64,000 bases of DNA from NCBI GenBank assembly GCA_964605705.1, contig CAZSDW010000009.1:1-64000 (forward strand). Reading direction: 5' to 3'. Below the pieces are notes generated by a model that worked only from the letters and a program-made list of their open reading frames with translations, ran no database searches and was not told the DNA's origin. Positions within the stretch are counted from its first letter, which is position 1. Every line of letters starts with the position of its first letter. Of the stretch, positions 1 to 7,855 are shown in pieces. This stretch comes from CAZSDW01 sp964605705 (lineage in GTDB: Bacteria; Fidelibacterota; UBA2242). Both the position numbers and the translations under genes were made by a program.

Positions 1-1209
1 TTGCGGCGGAAAAAGGGAAAATACCTGCGTATCTGGAGCGCCGGTTGTGCCAGCGGCGAGGAACCTTATACAATCGCCATCATTCTTAAACGACTGATTC
101 CTGATATTAAAAATTGGAATATCCTGATCCTGGCGACGGATATCAATCCTGATTTCCTGGAAAAAGCCCGTAAGGGTATCTATACCCAGTGGTCTTTTCG
201 TGATGTTCCCGCTGAATTTCAAGGCAGATATTTTAAGAATACCGGTAAAAATCAGTATGGAATTCTGCCGGAAATTCGCGAGATGGTCACATTTGAATAT
301 CTCAACCTGGCGGAGGATATCTATCCGTCGCTGACAAACAACACCAATGCCATGGACATCATCTTCTGCCGCAACGTGATGATCTATTTTTCCCAGGACC
401 TGATTGGCCGGATCGCCCAGAAATTTTTTCATTCACTGGTTGAGCAGGGCTATTTGATTGTCAGTCCGGTGGAGGTCTCCCAGACTTTGGCACAAACCTA
501 CGAAACCGTCCGTTTTGAAAATGTCACATTTTATCGCCGGAATCCCATCGCCATTCAGAATAAAGTCGCCATCGGAAAAACAGAGAAACCGGTTTATCCG
601 GCTTTCGTACCGCCACAAGCACTCAAAAAACCGACGCCCATAATATATAAACCGGAACTGCCCCGTCCGGCAATTGAGCAGCCCGTGATAAAAACACTGG
701 AGCAGGTAAAACCTGTTATTCCTGAGGAAAATTTGTACCAGGACGCTCTCGTTGCCTTTGAACAGGGGAATTATCACATAGCCGAAACCGGACTAAAGGA
801 AATTATCAATGTTAATAGACGCTATTTACCGGCACTAATCCTTTTAACAAAAGTGAACGCCAATCTGGGCCGGCTGGATGAAGCGCTGAAATTGTGTGCA
901 GAGGCATTAGGGATTGATAAAATGGATCCACTGTTACATTACCTGCAGGCGACGATACTCGCTGAATTGGGTGATCAGCCCGCCGCGATCGCCGCTCTGA
1001 AAAAGACAATCTACCTTGATCCCGACTTTGTCCTGGCGTATTTCTACCTTGGGAACATCTATAAACATGCTCAACAGACAAAAGATGCTGCTCGTTATTA
1101 TCAGAATGCCCTGGATATTTTAACCAAATGGGCGCCGGAAGAAATCCTTTCAGCGTCGGAAGGAATGACCGCCGGCCGGCTGAAAGAAATCATTGAAACC
1201 ATTCAATAA
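1..1209 (+). CDS. cheR: CheR-type chemoreceptor methyltransferase with C-terminal TPR repeats (5' partial)
   Basis: CheR uses S-adenosylmethionine to methylate glutamates on chemoreceptors in the cytoplasm. The visible part holds the SAM-binding motif GCASGEEPY near residues 15-23, an acidic ribose-binding stretch (LATDINPDFLEKA) and the late motif FCRNVMIYF. A proline-rich linker (about 200-240) is followed by TPR-like helices to the end, as in CheR proteins that carry protein-interaction tails. The N-terminal helical domain is missing because the window begins inside the gene, so the TTG at base 1 is not the real start. It is followed 10 bases later by cheW in a che operon. Confidence 0.93.
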   Translation: MRRKKGKYLRIWSAGCASGEEPYTIAIILKRLIPDIKNWNILILATDINPDFLEKARKGIYTQWSFRDVPAEFQGRYFKNTGKNQYGILPEIREMVTFEYLNLAEDIYPSLTNNTNAMDIIFCRNVMIYFSQDLIGRIAQKFFHSLVEQGYLIVSPVEVSQTLAQTYETVRFENVTFYRRNPIAIQNKVAIGKTEKPVYPAFVPPQALKKPTPIIYKPELPRPAIEQPVIKTLEQVKPVIPEENLYQDALVAFEQGNYHIAETGLKEIINVNRRYLPALILLTKVNANLGRLDEALKLCAEALGIDKMDPLLHYLQATILAELGDQPAAIAALKKTIYLDPDFVLAYFYLGNIYKHAQQTKDAARYYQNALDILTKWAPEEILSASEGMTAGRLKEIIETIQ

Positions 1210-1219
1210 TGAGGATTTT

Positions 1220-1816
1220 ATGTTAAAAACAACACGAGCCAATCCAATTGGATCTTCACCGAATGTGCAGAATACAAATGCTCTGGACCCGGATCTTGTG
1301 AAACTGAAAAAAGATAAAATCCTGAAATCCCGCGCTAAACAACTTGCCCGGGAGCCCGAAGCAGCAGATGAGAATGAAATCCTGTTCCAGGTGCTTGAAT
1401 TTACATTGGCCGGCGAACACTATGGCATTGAACTGCAGCATGTCAGTGAAGTCTACCCGATGAAGTCCGTTACCGTTTTGCCGGGGACGCCGGCATTTCT
1501 GCTGGGCATTATTAACCTGGGGGGCAAAATTCAGTCGGTGATCGATCTAAAGAAATTTTTTGAGCTGCCGGAAAAAGGCTTTAATGATCTGAATAAAATC
1601 ATTTTGGTGAATTCCGGTGATATGGAGCTGGGAATATTGGCTGAAGAAGTAATTGGCGACCGGATGGTTTCTCAAAATTCCCTGCAGGGCAAATTACCGA
1701 CGTTGAATGGCATCCGCAGCGATTATTTGAAAGGGGTCACAAAGGATCATCTTGTTGTTCTGGACATCCCAAAATTGCTGTCTGACGAAAAAATCATTAT
1801 TAACGATGAAATCTAA
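1220..1816 (+). CDS. cheW: CheW-like chemotaxis coupling protein
   Basis: CheW is the cytoplasmic scaffold that joins chemoreceptors to the CheA kinase. The 198-residue protein has a charged N-terminal extension of about 55 residues and then a CheW beta-barrel domain (about 60-195), with the typical FLLGIINLGGKIQSVIDL segment and a late GVTKDHLVVLDIPKLL strand. I place the start at the ATG at 1220 because GAGG lies 5-8 bases upstream; an in-frame ATG at 1193 inside cheR has no such site. It lies between cheR and the MCP gene and is probably co-transcribed with both. Confidence 0.92.
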   Translation: MLKTTRANPIGSSPNVQNTNALDPDLVKLKKDKILKSRAKQLAREPEAADENEILFQVLEFTLAGEHYGIELQHVSEVYPMKSVTVLPGTPAFLLGIINLGGKIQSVIDLKKFFELPEKGFNDLNKIILVNSGDMELGILAEEVIGDRMVSQNSLQGKLPTLNGIRSDYLKGVTKDHLVVLDIPKLLSDEKIIINDEI

Positions 1817-1852
1817 AAATTCAAAATACGAATAATTAAAAGGAGAAAGATT

Positions 1853-3598
1853 ATGTTTAACAATTTGAGAATCGGAACAAAACTGACGGTAAGTTTTATA
1901 CTGCTGATTGTCCTGATGGTTGTGATCATCATCGTTGGTGTTACCCGCCTGAACCGGTTGAAATCGGATTTGGATATAATTATCGATGATCGCTACCAAA
2001 AAATTCGTGTAGCGGAAACGATAGTTGACAATGCGGTGCAAATCGCCGTGGGAATGCGCAACCTTGCCATTAAACCGGATAAACAAGCCCGGCAAATCGA
2101 TATCAACCAGATCCAAGAAGCCAAGCAAAATAACGAAGAAAGCATGGCTAAACTGGGAAAAATAATATTGTCTCCTGAGGGGCAGAAACTATTAAAAGTT
2201 ATTAATGAAAAACAAACTATCTACCAGGAACTACAAAATGAAGTAATTTCCCTGGATCAGGCGAATAATATTGCTGCGCTTAGAACTCTGGTTGGTTCAG
2301 AAAGGGCAAATCAGGCACGGGAAGAGTATGAGCAGGCTGTACGCGATCTAATTTCCTTTCAGGAAAAGTTGATGGATGATACACAATCAGAGACCCTGCA
2401 GAATTATAAGGATTCCCGCAATTTGATGGTCCTGATCGGCATTCTGGCCCTGGTATTTGCCGCAGCCACGGCTTATTACCTGATTCAGGCAATAGCACCA
2501 CCTATCACTAACATTGTCGCAATTGCCAAGCGGGTTGCCGGAGGTGATCTGAGCAGTGAACTTCCACCCGTCAAAGGACGGGATGAAATTGGTGAACTCA
2601 ATGCCGCCTTTGCGGTGATGCACAAAACCCTGAAAGATATGGCCGATATTGCCCAGGCGATGTCGGAAGGTGATTTATCCGTCAAGGTTGTTCCACAGTC
2701 AGCAAAGGACGTTCTGGGAACTGCGCTGGAACGAATGGTCAGTAGTCTCGGGATCCAGATGCAGGAGATCAGTGAAGGTGTCAATGTATTATCATCATCT
2801 ACCAGCGAGATCATGGCGACGGTAACCCAACTGGCCTCCAGCGCGGCCGAGACTGCGACTTCCGTCAGTGAAGCTACCAGTACCGTGGAAGAGGTCAAAC
2901 AAACCTCAGAAGTTGTGAATGAAAAGGCCGAATATGTTTCCGAAAGCGGGCGTAAAGCAGCCACGATTTCCGGTTCAGGACAGGAATCCATTAAAAAGAC
3001 AGTTGCCGGGATGAACCGGATCCAGGGGCAGATGGAATTAATCGCCAACATTATTGTCAAATTGAGCGATCAGAGTCAGACGATCAATGAGATCACCTCT
3101 TCGGTGAATGATCTGGCCGAGCAGTCGAACCTGCTGGCGGTAAATGCGGCGATCGAAGCTGCTAAAGCCGGTGAACAGGGCAAGGGCTTTGCCGTGGTTG
3201 CCCAGGAAATCAAGAGCCTGGCGGAACAGTCCAAGGAGGCCACTGCCCAGGTGCGCGGCATTTTGACCGAAGTTCAGAAATCCATCAGCTCAGCGGTCAT
3301 GGCGACGGAACAGGGTAATAAGGCGGTTAAAGAGGGGCTTGAATTATCGGGTGAAACGGATAAAACGATCCAGACGCTGACAGAAAGCATCCGTGAGGCG
3401 GCTGAAGCCTCTTACCAGATTGCAGCTTCCAGCAAACAGCAGGTAGCCGGCATGGACCAGGTGGCTGAGGCGATGGAAGTCATCAAAACCGCCAGCACTC
3501 AGTCCGCCGCCAGCACCAAGCAGACTGAGAAAGCCGTAACCGATCTGCACGACTTAGGCGATAACCTGAAGAGTCTTGTTCAGCGTTATAAAGTATAG
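1853..3598 (+). CDS. Methyl-accepting chemotaxis protein
   Basis: A membrane chemoreceptor of 581 residues. TM1 (about 12-30) is followed by a periplasmic four-helix sensor-like region (about 31-189), TM2 (about 190-212), a HAMP linker (about 213-265) and the cytoplasmic signalling coiled coil (about 300-575). The hairpin tip reads EQGKGFAVVAQEIKSLAE near residues 441-458, the conserved contact surface for CheA and CheW. There is no C-terminal CheR-docking pentapeptide; the protein ends LVQRYKV. AGGAG lies a few bases before the ATG. The ligand cannot be inferred. The location directly between cheW and cheA suggests it is the cognate receptor of this cluster. Confidence 0.94.
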   Translation: MFNNLRIGTKLTVSFILLIVLMVVIIIVGVTRLNRLKSDLDIIIDDRYQKIRVAETIVDNAVQIAVGMRNLAIKPDKQARQIDINQIQEAKQNNEESMAKLGKIILSPEGQKLLKVINEKQTIYQELQNEVISLDQANNIAALRTLVGSERANQAREEYEQAVRDLISFQEKLMDDTQSETLQNYKDSRNLMVLIGILALVFAAATAYYLIQAIAPPITNIVAIAKRVAGGDLSSELPPVKGRDEIGELNAAFAVMHKTLKDMADIAQAMSEGDLSVKVVPQSAKDVLGTALERMVSSLGIQMQEISEGVNVLSSSTSEIMATVTQLASSAAETATSVSEATSTVEEVKQTSEVVNEKAEYVSESGRKAATISGSGQESIKKTVAGMNRIQGQMELIANIIVKLSDQSQTINEITSSVNDLAEQSNLLAVNAAIEAAKAGEQGKGFAVVAQEIKSLAEQSKEATAQVRGILTEVQKSISSAVMATEQGNKAVKEGLELSGETDKTIQTLTESIREAAEASYQIAASSKQQVAGMDQVAEAMEVIKTASTQSAASTKQTEKAVTDLHDLGDNLKSLVQRYKV

Positions 3599-3610
3599 TA
3601 TGTATAAAAA

Positions 3611-3639
3611 CTCGTTACAACGCTCAGTGTTGTAACGAG
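3611..3639 (+). other. Perfect 11-bp stem-loop between the MCP gene and cheA
   Basis: CTCGTTACAAC and GTTGTAACGAG form an uninterrupted 11-bp inverted repeat around a 7-base loop in the 61-base gap. No T-run follows, so it is not a normal rho-independent terminator. It may tune mRNA stability or the relative amounts of receptor and kinase (inference). Confidence 0.6.
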
Positions 3640-3659
3640 AGCTCGGGAAGGAAAATTCC

Positions 3660-5978
3660 ATGAACGACAGAGAAGCAGAATTACTCAAACGCCTCCTGGC
3701 GACCTTTCGGATAGAAGCCGATGAACATCTTGGGACCCTGACGGCGAAGTTGCTGGCACTGGAAAAAGAGCAGCAAGCGGAACAGCGTCAGGCCCTGATT
3801 GAGATAATTTTCCGGGAAACCCACAGTATGAAGGGTGCTTCCCGTGCGGTGAATCTGACTGGTGTGGAAGCGATCTGTCAACGGCTTGAAAGTATTTTTG
3901 CCGATTTGAAAAATGCAAAAAAGATGCTGTCAGAGAAGGATTATGATCTCCTTTATCACATCATTGATAAAATGAAACTGATGATATTTCCATCGGATAA
4001 AGAATCAACAGATGAAAAAATACTGCTGGCCGATGCACTTGAACTAATCATGCAAATGAATACCGGGACTGATGGACCCGAAGAAAAACCCGTCACCCAT
4101 TCAGTGCCCCGGAAAGATGTCCGTAAAGCAGTTCCTGAAATAAAACTCCCTGAACCTTTGCCGGAAGTATCGGCAAACACGGAGGAGAAAATCTCCGCAA
4201 CTGATGAAACTATCCGGATTTCCGTCCGCAAACTTACCAATTTACTGAATAAAGTGGAAAATATGTTGTCGGTGAAATTGGCCAATATTCAGCGGGTCGA
4301 TGATTTCCAAAATACCTTCAGACAACTGAATATCTGGAACACGGAAGTCGCCCGCTTGACGTTGGTTTTGCGAACATTACAGAAACATATAGAAGGCCAG
4401 TACTCTGCAAATATGATGGGTGCCTGTGAACAGGAATTTAAAAAGGTGATTCAGTTTTTTGATTGGTCTGAGTCCTATCTGAAAGGATTTCAGAAGGATG
4501 TCCGGGATTTGAAAACCAAGGTTAGACAGGATGCTCACCAGGTTGGAACCATGGTTGATAATCTGCTGGAAGATGTCAAAGATACATTATCCGTTCCCTT
4601 TGCATCTCTGCTGGACCTGTTCCCTAAAACAGTTCGCGATCTATCCCATAGTCAGGGTAAAAAGGCCGATTGGGTGGTTCAGGGTGGAGAAATTGAAATA
4701 GATCGCCGGATTCTGGAAGAGATCAAAGCGCCACTGCTGCACCTGCTGCGAAACTGTATCGATCACGGGATTGAAAAACCCGATCAGCGAATCCGGCAGG
4801 ACAAACCTGAGACCGGAACAGTCAGCATTTCCATTGATCATCTGGAAAACAATAAAATCGGTATCACGGTTGCCGATGACGGCGCCGGTATTCCCCTTGA
4901 TAAGCTGAAAAGAAAGTACATCGATCAGTACCAGCTGTCAAAGAAGGAACAAGAGACGCTTACAGAGGCACAGTTGCTGGAGTATTTATTCCAATCCGGT
5001 GTAAGCACCAGCGAATTTATTTCGGATATTTCCGGCCGGGGACTGGGACTTTCAATTGTGCGGGAAAAAATCGAGCGACTGGGCGGCAGCGTCACTATTG
5101 AGCCGACAAAAGGTTCCGGCACTGTTTTCAAAATAATTTTACCAATGACTTTGGTGACATTCCGGGGCGTCCTGATCCGTGTGTCTGAACAAAAGTATAT
5201 CGTTCCAACGGTTAAAGTCGTCCGGATTCTGCGGGTTCCCCGGGCAAAGATCAAAACGGTTGAAAACAAAGAAACCCTGTCAGTTGACGGCGATCTTATT
5301 TCCCTGGTTCATCTCGGAAATGTTTTGGGATTGCCGGTTGGAGCAACAGCGGAAGATTTTATTACCGTGATGATATTCGGCAGTACCGGTTATCAGATTG
5401 GGTTCCGGGTAGATGAAGTTTTAGGTGAACAGGAAGTGATGGTTAAAAATTTCGGTAAGCAGCTGTCCCGGGTGAAATTTTTTACGGGAGCGGCGATACT
5501 TGGATCAGGCGAGGTGGTCCCGCTGCTGAATGTGTCCAATTTAATCGCAGTCGCAAGTAAAGAAGGTTTGTCGAAATCAACAACCCACACAGCCGCGACC
5601 CCCAAACAGATCAAGAAAAAAACCGTATTAGTCGTGGAAGATTCCATCACGTCACGGATGCTGTTGAAAAATATTCTGGAAACCGCCGGTTATATAGTCA
5701 AAACCGCAGTCGATGGGTTGGAAGGGTTCGCCAGCTTGCGTGAAGGTGACTTTGATATTCTGATTTCCGATGTCGACATGCCCCGCATGAATGGTTTTGA
5801 ACTGACCGTAAAAGTTCGTGAAGACAAACTATTATCCGAATTGCCGGTTGTACTGGTGACCTCATTGCAGTCCCGGGAAGACCGTGAGCGCGGCATGGAT
5901 GTGGGCGCCAATGCCTATATTGTTAAAAGCAGCTTTGATCAGAGCAACCTGCTGGATGTCGTAAAAAAACTGATTTAA
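3660..5978 (+). CDS. cheA: CheA sensor kinase fused to a C-terminal receiver domain
   Basis: A cytoplasmic chemotaxis histidine kinase of 772 residues. The N-terminal Hpt domain (about 1-125) carries the phospho-accepting His55 in RETHSMKGAS. After a Pro/Glu-rich linker and a helical region comes the CheA ATPase (about 350-510) with the N-box LLRNCIDHGIEK, DDGAGIP and GRGLGLSIV. A CheW-like regulatory domain follows (about 515-640), then a receiver domain (about 652-772) with the phospho-acceptor Asp in LISDVDMP. The CheA-receiver fusion is of the FrzE type, common in systems whose output is not a simple flagellar switch. A GGAAGGA site precedes the ATG. Confidence 0.94.
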   Translation: MNDREAELLKRLLATFRIEADEHLGTLTAKLLALEKEQQAEQRQALIEIIFRETHSMKGASRAVNLTGVEAICQRLESIFADLKNAKKMLSEKDYDLLYHIIDKMKLMIFPSDKESTDEKILLADALELIMQMNTGTDGPEEKPVTHSVPRKDVRKAVPEIKLPEPLPEVSANTEEKISATDETIRISVRKLTNLLNKVENMLSVKLANIQRVDDFQNTFRQLNIWNTEVARLTLVLRTLQKHIEGQYSANMMGACEQEFKKVIQFFDWSESYLKGFQKDVRDLKTKVRQDAHQVGTMVDNLLEDVKDTLSVPFASLLDLFPKTVRDLSHSQGKKADWVVQGGEIEIDRRILEEIKAPLLHLLRNCIDHGIEKPDQRIRQDKPETGTVSISIDHLENNKIGITVADDGAGIPLDKLKRKYIDQYQLSKKEQETLTEAQLLEYLFQSGVSTSEFISDISGRGLGLSIVREKIERLGGSVTIEPTKGSGTVFKIILPMTLVTFRGVLIRVSEQKYIVPTVKVVRILRVPRAKIKTVENKETLSVDGDLISLVHLGNVLGLPVGATAEDFITVMIFGSTGYQIGFRVDEVLGEQEVMVKNFGKQLSRVKFFTGAAILGSGEVVPLLNVSNLIAVASKEGLSKSTTHTAATPKQIKKKTVLVVEDSITSRMLLKNILETAGYIVKTAVDGLEGFASLREGDFDILISDVDMPRMNGFELTVKVREDKLLSELPVVLVTSLQSREDRERGMDVGANAYIVKSSFDQSNLLDVVKKLI

Positions 5979-5996
5979 CGAAAAAATGGATGAAAA

Positions 5997-6740
5997 ATGA
6001 AGGATAATCTTAAAAAGAATGATGCTATTGATATTATGATTGTTGAAGATAGTCCAACACAGGCTGAAAAGCTAGGGTACATTCTCGCGAATAATGGATA
6101 TGTTTTCAATACAGCAAAGGACGGAGTAGAGGCATTGCAGGAAATCCGGCGGCATAAACCGACGTTGATTATCAGTGATATTCTTATGCCTGAAATGGAT
6201 GGCTATGAACTTTGCCGGATAATTAAATCGGATGAGATTCTGAAGACCATCCCGATAATCCTGCTTACGAAATTGGATGATATTGTTGATATCATTAATG
6301 GCTTAAATTCAGGAGCTGATGGTTTCCTAACAAAGCCCATCGATGAACAGAAACTAATTGAACGTATCAATTTTATTCTGGCAAATCGTATGGTTGCATC
6401 GGATACTATGAGTGATATTGGGGTAAAAGTTATCCTGGGAAATAAATCCTATCTGATCAATGCTGAACGGCTTCAGATTTTGGATCTTCTGATCGATACA
6501 TTTGAAGATTCACTTAAAAGGAAAATAGAATTTGAAAAAGCGATTGCTAAGGTTGAAGAATTACAAAAACAAACTCCGATTTGCGCTTCCTGCAAGAAAA
6601 TCAGGGAAAAAGACAATAAATGGATTCCTATTGAAGAATTTCTTTCAAAAATTGCAGTGATGACATTTTTACATGGCATGTGCCCGGAGTGTATGGAAGA
6701 ACACTATCCAGGGTGGAACAAAAATGTCGAGGATCGTTGA
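5997..6740 (+). CDS. Response regulator with a Cys4 (putative zinc-binding) C-terminal tail
   Basis: A 247-residue protein with an N-terminal receiver domain (about 8-130; phospho-acceptor Asp in IISDILMP, TKP near the end). A conserved post-receiver block (about 140-175) includes INAERLQILDLL. A tail has two Cys pairs, CASCKK (about 195) and CPECMEEHYP (about 230). The same tail ends the membrane sensor at 12415-14100 and the block recurs in the hybrid kinase at 8926. Four cysteines in two CxxC pairs suggest metal binding, but no function is established. It starts 18 bases after cheA. It has no DNA-binding domain, so output is probably protein-protein. Confidence 0.85.
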   Translation: MKDNLKKNDAIDIMIVEDSPTQAEKLGYILANNGYVFNTAKDGVEALQEIRRHKPTLIISDILMPEMDGYELCRIIKSDEILKTIPIILLTKLDDIVDIINGLNSGADGFLTKPIDEQKLIERINFILANRMVASDTMSDIGVKVILGNKSYLINAERLQILDLLIDTFEDSLKRKIEFEKAIAKVEELQKQTPICASCKKIREKDNKWIPIEEFLSKIAVMTFLHGMCPECMEEHYPGWNKNVEDR

Positions 6741-6861
6741 TTGTCGATTGCTGGATTGTCTATTGTTTATTTTCTATTGTTGATTGATTGTTGTCTATTG
6801 AAGGAGAAGATTTTATATGAGAATAACGTTTTTGAAAAATATCGCTCAATCGTCAATCATC
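6741..6861 (+). repeat. Direct repeat, copy A (121 bp), directly after the response-regulator stop codon
   Basis: The first base after the stop codon begins a 121-bp stretch repeated at 7687-7807 with about four mismatches by eye. The first part is built of degenerate 7-mers of the form ATTGTYG/ATTGTCT. Then come a strong Shine-Dalgarno (AAGGAGAAG), an ATG at 6817 and the opposite-strand 7-mer CAATCRT. The two copies bracket the four-helix gene and the tandem repeats, so the leader was probably duplicated when the cassette entered (inference). Confidence 0.85.
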
Positions 6862-6912
6862 GATCATCAATCGCCAATCATCAATTTTCTATTGTTGATT
6901 GTCTATTGTTGA
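6817..6912 (+). CDS. Putative 31-codon mini-ORF inside direct repeat copy A
   Basis: An ATG preceded at normal spacing by AAGGAGAAG opens a 31-codon frame beginning MRITFLKNIAQSS. It runs into 7-mer repeat sequence encoding a Leu/Ile-rich end and stops at TGA 6910-6912. The second copy of this start is at 7763. Translation is plausible from the ribosome site, but the coding part is mostly repeat, so it may be only a by-product. Confidence 0.2.
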   Translation: MRITFLKNIAQSSIIDHQSPIINFLLLIVYC

Positions 6913-7087
6913 TTTAAAGGAAAAGAACAGAATGAAAAATAACATCCAATCATCAATCGTCAATATTCTATTGTTGATTGTCTATTGTTGATTTAAAGGA
7001 AAAGAACAGAATGAAAAATAACATCCAATCATCAATCGTCAATCTCCAATCGTCAATATTCTATTGTTGATTGTCTATTGTTGATTT
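6889..7087 (+). repeat. Tandem repeat array (79- and 93-bp units) built from 7-mers, left of the gap
   Basis: Units start at 6889 (79 bp), 6968 (93 bp; a 14-bp, two-heptamer insertion) and 7061 (cut by the gap). Each unit has ATTGTTG-type 7-mers, then AAAGGAAAAG, an ATG (6932, 7011) and CAATCRT 7-mers in the opposite sense, so neighbouring units can fold into long imperfect hairpins. The ATGs open 19-codon frames (6932-6991 and 7011-7070), both starting MKNNIQSSIVN and both ending at TGA within the next unit. Confidence 0.88.
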
Positions 7088-7187
7088 NNNNNNNNNNNNN
7101 NNNNNNNNNNNNNNNNNNNNNNNNNNNNNNNNNNNNNNNNNNNNNNNNNNNNNNNNNNNNNNNNNNNNNNNNNNNNNNNNNNNNNNN
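7088..7187. other. Assembly gap (100 N)
   Basis: Exactly 100 unknown bases lie inside the tandem array. This is the usual placeholder for a scaffold join of unknown length, so the true number of repeat units is not known. Confidence 0.97.
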
Positions 7188-7301
7188 CAATCGTCAATAT
7201 TCTATTGTTGATTGTCTATTGTTGATTTAAAGGAAAAGAACAGAATGAAAAATAACATCCAATCATCAATCGTCAATATTCAATCATCAATCAAAAAGGG
7301 T
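7188..7301 (+). repeat. Tandem repeat array, right of the gap
   Basis: A complete 79-bp unit (7202-7280) matches the units left of the gap, with further CAATCAT 7-mers running up to the four-helix gene. Its ATG at 7245 opens a 26-codon frame (MKNNIQSSIVN...) that overlaps the start of the four-helix gene in another frame and ends near 7325. Confidence 0.85.
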
Positions 7302-7306
7302 AGAAT

Positions 7307-7678
7307 ATGGATTCTGAAGAACTAAAGCAAAGAACCAAACAGTTTGCCCACCGCTGCGTTAAACTGGCACTTGCTTTGCCCAAAAATACAATAGGTAATA
7401 ACATAAAATCACAGTTAGTTCGCTGTGCAACATCAGTGGCTGCTAACTACAGAGCAACTCTTCTTGCACAAACAAAAGCATCGTTTATTGCAAAAATCAG
7501 TATCGTCATCGAAGAATCCGATGAATCAGAATTCTGGCTGGAATTTATTATTGAAGAAAAACTTGTCAAAAAGGAATTGGTATTGCCTCTTCTTAATGAA
7601 GCCCATGAATTATCTTCGATTTTTATCATATCACGTAAAACCGCTCAAAAAAATCGAACATCTAAGAAAGAATTATGA
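7307..7678 (+). CDS. Four-helix-bundle protein of the 23S rRNA intervening-sequence (S23/IVP) family
   Basis: A complete 123-residue, all-helical protein with the family pattern: FAHRCVKLALALPKN in helix 1, KSQLVRCATSVAANYR leading into helix 2, SKIxxxxEEADE-like KISIVIEESDESEFWL in helix 3, and LLNEAHELSSIFIISRKTA in helix 4. Members occur inside split 23S rRNA genes, as free genes beside short repeats, and as Avd accessory proteins of diversity-generating retroelements; the free forms have no assigned job. The gene sits inside a che operon between two 121-bp direct repeats, with AAAGGG 12-7 bases before the ATG. No reverse transcriptase or rRNA gene is nearby. Confidence 0.85.
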   Translation: MDSEELKQRTKQFAHRCVKLALALPKNTIGNNIKSQLVRCATSVAANYRATLLAQTKASFIAKISIVIEESDESEFWLEFIIEEKLVKKELVLPLLNEAHELSSIFIISRKTAQKNRTSKKEL

Positions 7679-7686
7679 TCGCTGAA

Positions 7687-7840
7687 TTGTCGATTGCTGG
7701 ATTGTCTATTGTCTATTTTCTATTGTCGATTTATTATTGTCTATTGAAGGAGAAGATTTTATATGAGAATAACGTTTTTGAAAAATATCGCTCAATCGTC
7801 AATCATCAATCTCCAATCATCAATCTCCAATCTCCAATCG
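7687..7840 (+). repeat. Direct repeat, copy B, and trailing 7-mers upstream of cheB
   Basis: Bases 7687-7807 match copy A (6741-6861). They are followed by CAATCAT/CAATCTC 7-mers to about 7840. The copy supplies a Shine-Dalgarno and ATG (7763) for a mini-ORF that ends just ahead of cheB. Confidence 0.85.
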
Positions 7841-7852
7841 AAAGGTTATTAA
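7763..7852 (+). CDS. Putative 29-codon leader ORF immediately upstream of cheB
   Basis: An ATG with AAGGAGAAG 7-15 bases upstream opens a frame starting MRITFLKNIAQSS and ending at TAA 7850-7852, three bases before the cheB ATG. The cheB ribosome site (AAAGG at 7841-7845) lies inside this frame, so translation of the mini-ORF could affect cheB expression. The peptide is mostly 7-mer repeat and may have no function of its own. Confidence 0.25.
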   Translation: MRITFLKNIAQSSIINLQSSISNLQSKGY

Positions 7853-7855
7853 CAA

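Noticed and set aside
2485..3060. 191-codon open frame on the minus strand
   Set aside because: It is antisense to the MCP signalling coiled coil; the Ser/Thr/Ala-rich composition is the complement of the heptad-repeat coding strand.
6889..7301. Possible CRISPR array
   Set aside because: The repeats are 79-93 bp units made of 7-mers with no unique spacers of constant length, and no cas gene is nearby.
7307..7678. Diversity-generating retroelement (Avd-like gene)
   Set aside because: The protein shares the four-helix fold with Avd, but there is no reverse transcriptase, template repeat or variable target gene in the window.
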